The translations under genes and the position numbers were made by a program. Shown here piece after piece: positions 1 to 6,413 of a stretch of DNA of 6,853 nt. Every line of letters begins with the position of its first letter. Positions within the stretch are counted from its first letter, which is position 1. The stretch covers positions 1-6,853 of the forward strand of contig RFNE01000225.1 of the NCBI GenBank assembly GCA_009927375.1. The letters are read 5' to 3'. The notes beneath the pieces were generated by a model, which had not been told where the DNA came from, did not search any database, and saw only the letters and a list, made by a program, of their open reading frames with translations. The DNA is from Actinomycetota bacterium. Lineage in GTDB: Bacteria; Actinomycetota; Acidimicrobiia; Acidimicrobiales; Ilumatobacteraceae.

Positions 1-479
1 CCGTCGTAGTTGGTGATGGTGTAGTGCTTGCCGGAGAAGTTGGCCTTGCCGTCGGCGAAGCACTGACGCATGACCTCGATGCCCTCGATCATGCGGTCGA
101 TGCGCACGCCGGGGGAGTCATACGGCATGCCGGCCTGTTCGTAGTCGCTCACCATCCAACCGGCACCCATGCCGAGCTCGACGCGACCGCCGCTCAAGAC
201 GTCCATCGTCGCGACTTCCTTGGCGAGCACGACGGGATGTTTGTAGTCGTTGTCCCACACGAGCGCTCCGATGCGCAGGTTCTTCGTCGCGTCGGCGGCA
301 CTCATGAGTGCGGGAACTGGAGCGAGTTGATCGGTGAAGTGGTCGGGCATCGACAACACATCAAAGCCGTTGGCCTCCGCGCGCTTGGCGAGTGCGACCC
401 ACGTCGCTGCGTCGGGGGCGCCGTGTGCCTGAATGCCGAAACGGAAGGGCTTGATGGGGAACTGAACCGAAGAACTCAT
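1..479 (-). CDS. LLM-class F420-dependent oxidoreductase, N-terminal part (runs off the left edge)
   Basis: The reverse strand is open from an ATG at 479-477 to the window edge, giving 159 codons without a stop. The protein starts MSSSVQFPIKPFRFGIQ and continues with the pattern of the luciferase-like monooxygenase fold: an early beta strand (FRFGIQ), the helix WVALAKRAEANGFD, then VLSMPDHF, LRIGALVWDNDYKHPVVLAKEVATMD, and the segment GGRVELGMGAGW followed by a tyrosine. This last segment is a hallmark of F420-dependent members (TIGR03621-like). Such flavin/F420 enzymes carry out hydride transfers on varied substrates, and the substrate cannot be told here. The family is usually about 280-330 residues, so roughly half is missing off the edge. 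The gene is divergent from the penicillin-binding protein gene with only 26 bases between starts. The family call is strong; the exact reaction is unknown. Confidence 0.88.
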   Translation of the reverse strand, partial: MSSSVQFPIKPFRFGIQAHGAPDAATWVALAKRAEANGFDVLSMPDHFTDQLAPVPALMSAADATKNLRIGALVWDNDYKHPVVLAKEVATMDVLSGGRVELGMGAGWMVSDYEQAGMPYDSPGVRIDRMIEGIEVMRQCFADGKANFSGKHYTITNYD

Positions 480-505
480 GGGCGCAGAGTAGCCTTGCGA
501 GTGTT

Positions 506-2951
506 GTGAACCCCTCATTCAGGCTGTTCCAGCGGCTGGCAATCGTGATCGTGGCGGGGGCGCTTGCGATCGTCTCGCTCATCACCCTCATGGCTCCGCG
601 CGCCTGGGGTGCCCTGAACGCTCACCGTCAGGTGCCCGTCGGGCTGTACCAGTTCAGCGGTCTCGCCCAGCGCAGCACCGTCTACGACGTGAACGGGCTG
701 CAGATCGGAGCCTTCCAGCGCGAGAACGCCCAGCGCACCGTGATCTCCTCCGTCCCGACCGAGGTCATCGCAGCGATCCTCGCGGTCGAAGACGACGTGT
801 TCATGAGCCACGACGGGGTGAACCTGCGCGCGATCGCCCGCGCACTGTTGTCCAATTCCCAGGGAGGTTCGCGCCAGGGAGCATCCACGATCACCCAGCA
901 AGTGGCCAAGAACGAATTCCTCGGCGGGTCGATCTCGGGTGGGCGAACCAAGATCTTGCAGGCGCGCTACGCCACGATGCTCGAAAAGATCCTGACGAAG
1001 GAAGAGATCCTCGAGCGCTACGTGAACACCGTGTACTTCGGCAACAACGCCTATGGTCTTGCCGCAGCTGCCGAGACGTACTACGGCAAGTCGGTCTCGG
1101 AACTGAATCTGATCGAGGGGCGTTCATCGCCGGTCTCGTGCAGGCTCCGTCGACGTACGACCCGTTCTCGACGAACGGCTACAAGTCGTACTCGGTGCGC
1201 AAGCGTTACAAGATCGTGCTCGGTCGACTCGTCGATGAGGGACTGATCACGCCGGATGAGGCGACTGCGGCGTGTGCGGACTGGCAGGAACCCAAGCGCA
1301 AGGTCGACGACCCAGCGACGTGTCCACTGCCGACGAAGGCTGCGCCGGTATCGAACGAGGAGTCGACCGTCGTCGACACTCGACAGGACGCCAACCGCAG
1401 TTACTTCAGTGAGTTCGTGAAGGACTACCTGCGCACGCGGGGAGTGGAGATGGGTCTCGGGGCGACCGAGGAAGAAGTGATGGCGCGCCTCTATCGCGGC
1501 GGTCTGAAGATCTACACCACGCTCGACAAGAACGCCCAGCTCGCAGCAGAACGTGCGGCAGCCGAACAGATGCCGGACAACGCCACGGGAATCACGGCGG
1601 CGGTGCTCTCGCTCGATACGCAGACCGGTGCGATCCGTGCGATGGTCGGCGGTGAAGGATTCGTGCCGAACACGAACGAGGTGAACCTCGCGCTCCGTCG
1701 ACGTCAAACGGGATCGAGCGTGAAGATGTTCGTCCTCGCGGCGGCGCTCGAAGCAGGCATCCTGCCCGACGACGTCATCGATGGCACGCTGCCGTGCACC
1801 TTGCCGAACCCGGGCAACGCCGAGGAGCCGACGTTCCTCATCTCCAATGGCGTGAGCGAGCCGGTCGGATCGCTACGTCGCATGACGGCACTGTCGATCA
1901 ACTGCGCGTACGCGCGACTCGCCCAGGTCGTCGGTCTCGACAAGGTCGTGGCGCTGATGTACGGAATGGCGTCGTCGGAGTTCCTCCCCAAGCCGAACTT
2001 CGACAGCGATCTCGAGCGCGCCAATTTGATCAAGCCGTATGCGTCGCTGTCGACCGGCGCGAATGAGCTCAGTCCGCTCGACATGGCCTCTGGCGCCCAG
2101 ACGATTGCCAATGGCGGTGTGCACCGCGAGCCGTACGCGATCGAACGGATCGAGGACTCGAATGGCGAGGTGATCTGGAAGCGCGAAGAGCCGAAGGATC
2201 CCGAGCAGGTGCTCACGCGCGACAATGCGTTGCGTGCCGTCGACGTCATGAAGGGCGTCATCAAGTTCGGAACCGCGCGGCGCACGCCGCTCGCCAACGA
2301 CCGACCAGCCGCTGGCAAGACCGGAACGCAGGACGACAACACGAACGCGTGGTTCGTCGGATTCACCCGCAATTGACGACCGCGGTGTGGGTCGGCGACC
2401 CGAAGGGATATACGCCGATGGTGCGGATTCCCGAGTTCGTCAAAGCGGATGGTTACGTGCGCATCCAGGGCGCGATGTATCCCGCGCGAATCTGGAAGCA
2501 ATACATGGATGCCGCACACGAGAACCTGCCCGTCCTCGACTGGGATGCTCCGCCACCAGGACAGCCGACCGAGGCACGCCCCGACACGTCACCCGTTCGC
2601 GTGTATCTGCCTGGCAACGAGTGTTTGGCGAGCGTCGTTGCCGGAACGATTCCGCCCACGACGACGACCATCGCCGGAAAGAAGACGACCACGACCACGC
2701 AGCCGGGCACGACGGGCGACACGGTCGTCGTCAGCCTCGTCGACCCGATACCACTGCCGACACTGTCGACGACGACCACGACGACGATCGCTTCACCGAC
2801 GACGCTCGATGCCGACCATGCGTTGCGCCAAATCTTGCGCGACCGCTATCCGCGAGGCCCGGTGAACACGATCCCGCCGAACCAGTATTGGGTGTATGAG
2901 TGCGCGGCGGGACTGCCCGCTTCAGCCCAGACGATCGTGCCCGGTCAGTAG
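506..2951 (+). CDS. Class A penicillin-binding protein (GT51 transglycosylase plus transpeptidase), interrupted by two single-base frameshifts
   Basis: This bifunctional cell-wall enzyme polymerises lipid II and cross-links peptidoglycan outside the membrane. Adding one G in the run at 1117-1120 and one C in the run at 2366-2368 joins three frames into one protein of 815 residues, a normal length. The GTG at 506 is chosen because it includes the membrane anchor (about residues 11-30). The transglycosylase domain has motif 1 (E95-D96, then F99, H102, G104), motif 2 GASTITQQ (125-132), and the segment EEILERYVNTVYFG. The motif 3 position reads TKILQ (148-152) instead of RKxxE. The transpeptidase has all three catalytic motifs: SSVK (S404 nucleophile, K407), SIN (464-466) and KTGT (605-608). 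A threonine-rich tail follows from about residue 719. The stop overlaps the next gene by one base, suggesting an operon. The family assignment is very secure; whether the frameshifts are real is doubtful. Confidence 0.93.
1117..1120 (+). other. Frameshift 1 in the penicillin-binding protein gene (probable missing G)
   Basis: The frame opened at 506 reads NLIEG up to 1120 and then turns into arginine-rich nonsense that stops at 1246. One extra G in this four-G run restores NLIEGAFIAGLVQAPSTYDP, the expected continuation of a GT51 domain. The downstream frame stays family-like for another 1.2 kb. This is most simply a homopolymer indel from sequencing or assembly. Confidence 0.85.
2366..2368 (+). 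other. Frameshift 2 in the penicillin-binding protein gene (probable missing C)
   Basis: The middle frame ends AWFVGFTRN at a TGA (2374-2376) just after the KTGT motif. One more C in this CCC run restores AWFVGFTPQLTTAVWVGDP, the usual beta-strand sequence after KTG in transpeptidases. The third frame then runs to 2951. As with the first break, it lies in a short homopolymer and is better explained by a base-calling error than by decay. Confidence 0.87.
2652..2807 (+). repeat. Threonine-rich low-complexity tail region within the penicillin-binding protein gene
   Basis: Two blocks of ACG/ACC codons (2658-2669 and 2769-2786), with a third short threonine cluster at about 2685-2699, encode runs of four to six threonines after the transpeptidase domain. 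Such Pro/Thr-rich extracytoplasmic linkers are common in actinobacterial cell-wall proteins and are likely flexible and possibly glycosylated (inference). A further stretch of about 50 non-repetitive residues with one cysteine (in YECAAG) follows before the stop. An upstream cysteine (in GNECLAS, about 2622-2624) could pair with it as a disulfide, but that is speculative. Confidence 0.7.
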
Positions 2952-3658
2952 TGGGAGCCCTCAACGACCTGTTGTCGGTGCAGACCACCGACATCGAACT
3001 CTCCCAGGCCGCTTTTCGCCTCGCTCATCTTCCCGAACGCGAAGCGTTCGCGATGGCAGATGCGCATCTTCGCGCCACGACAGCACGGCGAGAAGCGATA
3101 ACCGCGGAGTGTTCCCACATCGAGTCAGAGATCTCCTCCCTCGAGTCGCACTCGGCGGATCTCGACGCCCAAGTCGCCCGACTCGAGAAACAGCTGAAGA
3201 CGGTCATCGCTCCGCGCGAAGCGGAGGCGCTTCAGCATGAGATCTCGCATCGACGATCGGAGCGCTCTGCTCACGATGACCGTGAACTCGAACTGATGGA
3301 GTCACTCGAGCACAAGCGATCGATGCTCGAAGATGTGGCACGTGAGATCGCGACGTCGATGGAACGTCGGGAAGACGCGGCGCGAGCACTGAAGGCCGCC
3401 AAGGGGATCGTCGAGGGGGAGATCGCTCGACTGACCGAGCAGCGCAGTGCGCATGCACTCGTCGTGCCCGCTTCACTCCTCGAGATCTACGAGCGAAAGC
3501 GCAAGGCGAGACCTGAGGGCGCCGTTGCGACACTGCACGGCCCGACGTGTGGGTCGTGTCACATGGACCTCGCCCGCACTGAGATCGACGCGCTGCGCGC
3601 ACTTCCCGAGGGCGAGCATCCCGAGTGTCCGCAGTGCGGATGCTTTATCGTGCTCTGA
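2951..3658 (+). CDS. Coiled-coil and C4 zinc-ribbon protein (COG1579 / zf-RING_7 type)
   Basis: With a GTG start at 2951-2953 the protein has 235 residues. This start overlaps the TAG of the preceding gene (TAGTG), so translational coupling is likely. The same frame is open further upstream from 2900, but that part lies inside the penicillin-binding protein and is not family-like. Residues about 20-175 are a charged, Glu/Arg-rich helical region typical of a long coiled coil (for example LEKQLKTVIAPREAEALQHE). The C-terminus holds a zinc ribbon with C200xxC203 and C226xxC229, in the contexts GPTCGSCHMDL and ECPQCGCFIVL. This matches the widespread COG1579 family of about 240 residues. Its role is not firmly known; nucleic-acid or protein binding is often suggested. 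The family call is strong, the function unknown. Confidence 0.9.
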   Translation: MGALNDLLSVQTTDIELSQAAFRLAHLPEREAFAMADAHLRATTARREAITAECSHIESEISSLESHSADLDAQVARLEKQLKTVIAPREAEALQHEISHRRSERSAHDDRELELMESLEHKRSMLEDVAREIATSMERREDAARALKAAKGIVEGEIARLTEQRSAHALVVPASLLEIYERKRKARPEGAVATLHGPTCGSCHMDLARTEIDALRALPEGEHPECPQCGCFIVL

Positions 3659-3660
3659 TC

Positions 3661-4095
3661 ATGCTGTTCTGGTTCGTCGGTACCTCGGTCGCGACCGTGT
3701 GGATCGTGTTTCGTGATCCGACGTTCAAGTTCCGACTCGTGATCCTCGGCGCACTCCTACCAGACGTGATCGACGGCGTGTCGGGTGCACGAGTCGCTCA
3801 CAGCGTCGTGAGCGTGGTCGTCGCGATGACGATCGTCATGCTCGTGACGTTCGGTCGCAAGCCGGCACGGAAGTCCTGGCTCGCTGTGGTGATCGGACTC
3901 TTCCTGCATCTCGTGTTCGATTTCGCGTTTGCGAACACCGCGATGTTCTGGTGGCCACTCGGTGGTGTGGGATTCGTTGACGATGCGTTGCCCGTCGTCG
4001 CGAGGGGATGGCTGAACGCCCCACTCGAGATCGTCGGTGTCGCACTCGCCGTGTGGACGTCACGCCAGGTCGCCTTCGCCAAGTCCGCGCAGTAG
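3661..4095 (+). CDS. Small membrane protein, resembles YdjM/DUF457 metal-dependent hydrolases
   Basis: From the ATG at 3661, two bases after the upstream stop, the protein has 144 residues. An in-frame ATG at 3640 would add seven residues and overlap the previous gene. It has hydrophobic segments at about residues 2-17, 24-36, 44-64 and 72-90, and a further one at about 121-133. Polar residues sit in a pattern seen in membrane-bound YdjM-type (DUF457) proteins: LLPDVIDG (D35, D38), an AHS (H47), HLVFD (H83, D87) and a following WWPLGG. These could bind a metal at the membrane. The match is by motif pattern only, the protein is short for the family, and the substrate is unknown. Position and spacing suggest it is the last gene of the rightward operon. 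Confidence 0.72.
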   Translation: MLFWFVGTSVATVWIVFRDPTFKFRLVILGALLPDVIDGVSGARVAHSVVSVVVAMTIVMLVTFGRKPARKSWLAVVIGLFLHLVFDFAFANTAMFWWPLGGVGFVDDALPVVARGWLNAPLEIVGVALAVWTSRQVAFAKSAQ

Positions 4096-4100
4096 TCGGC

Positions 4101-4114
4101 GCGAGGTTTCTCGC
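4101..4114. terminator. Weak hairpin between converging stop codons
   Basis: GCGAG-GTTT-CTCGC forms a 5-bp stem with a 4-base loop in the 21 bases between the two convergent stop codons (4095 and 4117). Its position suits a bidirectional terminator, but the stem is short and neither strand has a clear T-tract after it, so this is only a candidate. Confidence 0.25.
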
Positions 4115-4116
4115 TG

Positions 4117-4554
4117 TTACTCGAAGAGTGACAACACCAAGAGAGCAAAGAGCACGAAGAACGCAGGCCAGTTCAGTCGGGCGCCTGGGGGAGTTTTCGT
4201 CGAGGTCAGCTTCTTCACTCGGGATGCCATCGCTCGCGTGACGGGATCGAGTGCGAGCGTGAGTATGACGAGTGGCGTGAGCCCCGGGTAGCGCACGTAA
4301 ACGACGATCAGGAGCCCAACGAGTGTGAGTTGCACGGCACCCCATTGGTGGAACATCGCAATCACGTTGTCGCCGCCCGCAACGGAGGTGTCCACTCCGG
4401 CGATTCGCTGGGCGCCACCATCCTGAGCAAACACGTGAATGCAGCTTCGTACGACGACGAGTGCGAGGAAGATGGCGACCACTATGCGAACGAAACCGAA
4501 GCCCGAATAGACCGAGACGTCATCGGGCAAGAGATTGGCGATGTCGAAGTTCAT
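4117..4554 (-). CDS. Small membrane protein of unknown function
   Basis: I do not recognise the family. The ATG at 4554-4552 is preceded by a GAGGGGG purine run that could act as a Shine-Dalgarno site, and it starts a sensible protein (MNFDIANLLPDDVSVYSG). The frame is open further upstream to 4671, but that would enter rnpB, so the shorter start is chosen. The product has 145 residues: a short hydrophilic N-terminus, a membrane segment at about 19-38, a polar loop (about 43-66) containing CIHVFAQDGG, a second hydrophobic stretch around 72-103 that may cross the membrane once or twice, a basic cytoplasm-like segment RVKKLTSTK (112-120), and a last membrane helix at 129-143. It directly follows rnpB on the same strand and may be reached by readthrough. 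Confidence 0.72.
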   Translation of the reverse strand: MNFDIANLLPDDVSVYSGFGFVRIVVAIFLALVVVRSCIHVFAQDGGAQRIAGVDTSVAGGDNVIAMFHQWGAVQLTLVGLLIVVYVRYPGLTPLVILTLALDPVTRAMASRVKKLTSTKTPPGARLNWPAFFVLFALLVLSLFE

Positions 4555-4570
4555 TGAGAGCCCCCTCTCA
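4555..4570 (-). promoter_or_regulatory. Hairpin covering the ribosome-binding site of the downstream membrane-protein gene
   Basis: On the transcript, UGAGAG-GGGG-CUCUCA forms a perfect 6-bp stem with a GGGG loop that ends immediately before the AUG at 4554. The purine-rich ribosome-binding stretch lies in the 5' arm and loop. The structure may reduce or tune translation. There is no T-tract, so it is unlikely to be a terminator for rnpB. Confidence 0.4.
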
Positions 4571-4621
4571 CTCGAGCGTAGGTGTCGCAGGCGGTCGCTC
4601 GCGATTGGGGGAGTTGTAAGT

Positions 4622-4997
<376 letters not shown>

Positions 4998-4998
<1 letters not shown>

Positions 4999-5041
4999 GT
5001 TGGTCAGTGTACGGTCGGCGATCGACCGTCCCGTTGGTCAG
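4998..5041. repeat. 10-bp direct repeat flanking a hairpin upstream of rnpB
   Basis: CGTTGGTCAG occurs at 4998-5007 and again, identical, at 5032-5041. Between them, ACGGTCG-GCGAT-CGACCGT (5011-5029) forms a 7-bp inverted repeat. The block spans the stop codon of the ferritin-like lipoprotein gene and the 5' border of rnpB. It could be an operator, a transcript-end structure or chance; no T-tract follows the hairpin. Confidence 0.5.
5006..5011 (-). promoter_or_regulatory. Candidate -10 box for rnpB
   Basis: TACACT on the reverse strand fits the actinobacterial TANNNT -10 pattern. It lies seven bases upstream of 4998, where helix P1 predicts the RNA to begin. No good -35 hexamer is seen at the expected distance, so this is tentative. 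Confidence 0.35.
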
Positions 5042-5847
5042 CAGGAAACGTAGTCGTAGACGAGCGAATTGAGACTTGGGGTCTCCATCGCGAGCGTCGT
5101 CTTTGCACCTTCGGCATTCGGGGCGCCGATCGTGACCTGCACGCTCGAGAGTGCTCCGAAGGCCATCGGCACGCTTGCCACGTTCGGCTTACCGGTCGTC
5201 TCGTTGGTGGTCGGGCCAACTGCTCCGTAACCGGGATTGAGCACCTGCGCGAGGACGACTGCGTGACGGGCCTCGTCAGCACCGATGCGCATCGCTGCGG
5301 CCCGCAACTGCGACGTCGAGAGCAGTCCAACGACTCCCTGGTAGGTCTGGGTAGCGAGGTTCTCGAGACCATGTGCGAGTGCGATGACGTCGATACCGGC
5401 ATCGGGGTTTCCGGTTTCGGTGATCAGCTTCACGGCGGGGTCGATGTACAGCGAACGAATGCGTGCGTTGCCACAGGTGACGGCCTTGCCACCGAGTTGC
5501 ACTGCGAGACCGTTGACGGCATCTGCGTGACGCGTGTGGTCATCGCGGAACCGCTTGACGGCATCCGACAATTTGGCGTAGTCGCCCTTCAGCAATCCAC
5601 TCGACAGGACGAGTTCGTACGTCTCGATGGCGTTGTATTCGAGTGACGCTGCGGTGCGCATGAGCACTTCGTCGGTCACTTCGACGGCGGGAAGTCCGGT
5701 GGTCGGTGGGACTTCGCCGACGCTTGCGATGTTCGCGCTCTCGGGCACGTTGGCTTGCTTGCCGCATGCGGCGAGGAACGTTGCGCCGACGACGGTGAGT
5801 CCACCCATGCGGAGGAGTTCGCGACGGGAGAGGGTGTTGTCGCTCAT
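5038..5847 (-). CDS. Tat-exported ferritin-like domain lipoprotein
   Basis: The protein has 269 residues from an ATG at 5847-5845. The N-terminus holds a twin-arginine signal, SRRELLRMGG (R8, R9), then a hydrophobic stretch and a lipobox LAAC with C28, so it is probably exported folded and lipid-anchored outside the membrane. A Pro/Val linker leads to a four-helix ferritin-like domain (about 58-205). Candidate metal ligands are E70 (SLEYNAIETYE), H104 (RDDHTRHAD), E162 (HGLENLATQTYQ) and the ExxH pair E192/H195 (DEARHAVVL). This fits Ferritin_2 (PF13668)-like proteins; iron binding or oxidation is plausible but unproven. About 65 residues follow the domain. The start overlaps the upstream paralog by four bases (ATGA), so the two are co-translated and may work together. 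The stop lies 39 bases before rnpB. Confidence 0.87.
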   Translation of the reverse strand: MSDNTLSRRELLRMGGLTVVGATFLAACGKQANVPESANIASVGEVPPTTGLPAVEVTDEVLMRTAASLEYNAIETYELVLSSGLLKGDYAKLSDAVKRFRDDHTRHADAVNGLAVQLGGKAVTCGNARIRSLYIDPAVKLITETGNPDAGIDVIALAHGLENLATQTYQGVVGLLSTSQLRAAAMRIGADEARHAVVLAQVLNPGYGAVGPTTNETTGKPNVASVPMAFGALSSVQVTIGAPNAEGAKTTLAMETPSLNSLVYDYVSC

Positions 5848-6371
5848 GGTGCCACCGTCGTTTCCACCGTTGCGCTCGACGCGGGTGCGATCGAGGACGC
5901 GGTGTTGTCGAGTGCGCTCGCCAAGTTCATCGAGGGAAGCACACCGAATACCGCGGCATGACGTGCTTCGACCGTGATGATCGAGGCGACGAGAGTGGCG
6001 GCATCATGGTTGTCGAGGTTCGACAAGATGTCGGTGTGCGTCGCCACGAGGGTGTTTTCGAGGGTTTGCAACGTGCGATACGCGGCCGAGCCGGTCGTCA
6101 TCTGCGATGCGTACGCCGAGTAGACGCCCTCGTTGCGCTGGTTCGTGGCGTCCTTGCCGATCAACCCATTGATCGATTGCGCATAGGCGAGGTGGTGTGC
6201 GGCGAACTGCTCGAGCACGGTGAGTTCGTCACCCGTGAAGCGACCGGAGTCGATCGCCTTCACGTAGAGGTCATGCACGGCGAGCTCAGCGCCTTGGGCG
6301 AAGGCCAGCAACTCAGAATCGGCCGCATTGGGTCGTTCCGAGGGTGCGCTGCGAAGTGGCGCTGTGGGCAC
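5844..6371 (-). CDS. Ferritin-like domain protein, no signal peptide
   Basis: The start is a GTG at 6371-6369, chosen because GAAAGGAA (6386-6379) lies at the right distance upstream. The product has 175 residues and no signal peptide or membrane helix, so it should be cytoplasmic. It aligns with the ferritin-like domain of the next gene: E29 (GAELAVHDLY), H60 (AAHHLAYAQSINGL, matching DDHTRHADAVNGL), E105 (QTLENTLVATH) and ExxH E135/H138 (VEARHAAV). These are the likely metal ligands of a four-helix bundle. The first 18 and last 25 residues are low-complexity, Ala/Ser/Thr-rich. The gene begins 39 bases after the kinase stop and ends inside the start of its paralog, so the pair forms an operon. 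Ferritin-like identity is good; the actual substrate (iron, another metal or none) is not known. Confidence 0.83.
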   Translation of the reverse strand: MPTAPLRSAPSERPNAADSELLAFAQGAELAVHDLYVKAIDSGRFTGDELTVLEQFAAHHLAYAQSINGLIGKDATNQRNEGVYSAYASQMTTGSAAYRTLQTLENTLVATHTDILSNLDNHDAATLVASIITVEARHAAVFGVLPSMNLASALDNTASSIAPASSATVETTVAP

Positions 6372-6378
6372 GGTGGCG

Positions 6379-6413
6379 TTCCTTTCGAGATGCGATGGGG
6401 CGCTAATAATCTA
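6379..6413 (-). promoter_or_regulatory. Leader of the ferritin-like pair: ribosome-binding site and possible -10 box
   Basis: The short gap between the kinase stop and the ferritin-like start is unusually AT-rich at 6404-6413 (TAGATTATTAG on the reverse strand). TAGATT (6413-6408) fits a TANNNT -10 box, but the nearby TTGACT is only two bases upstream and cannot serve as its -35. GAAAGGAA at 6386-6379 is a good ribosome-binding site, with eight bases between AGGA and the GTG. The ribosome-binding site is convincing; the promoter is weakly supported. Confidence 0.35.

Noticed and set aside
480..505. Divergent promoter between the oxidoreductase and the penicillin-binding protein
   Set aside because: The gap is only 26 bases and I see no convincing -10 or -35 boxes; promoters may overlap the coding ends, but nothing can be supported.
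24..509. Rightward 161-codon open frame
   Set aside because: It is antisense to the well-supported LLM-class oxidoreductase and its protein resembles no family; it is a GC-rich shadow frame.
1081..1707. Leftward 208-codon open frame
   Set aside because: It lies opposite the penicillin-binding protein and gives an arginine-rich, family-less protein.
1704..2519. Leftward 271-codon open frame opposite the penicillin-binding protein
   Set aside because: The coding strand shows clear transpeptidase motifs across the same bases, so this long frame is a codon-bias shadow.
2769..2786. ACG repeats as a microsatellite or repeat array
   Set aside because: They encode an in-frame threonine run with mixed ACG/ACC codons within a Thr-rich tail, so they reflect protein composition rather than a DNA repeat element.
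3204..3602. Leftward 132-codon frame opposite the zinc-ribbon gene
   Set aside because: Arg/Ser/Pro-rich with no recognisable motif; the forward strand has a clear coiled coil and zinc ribbon.
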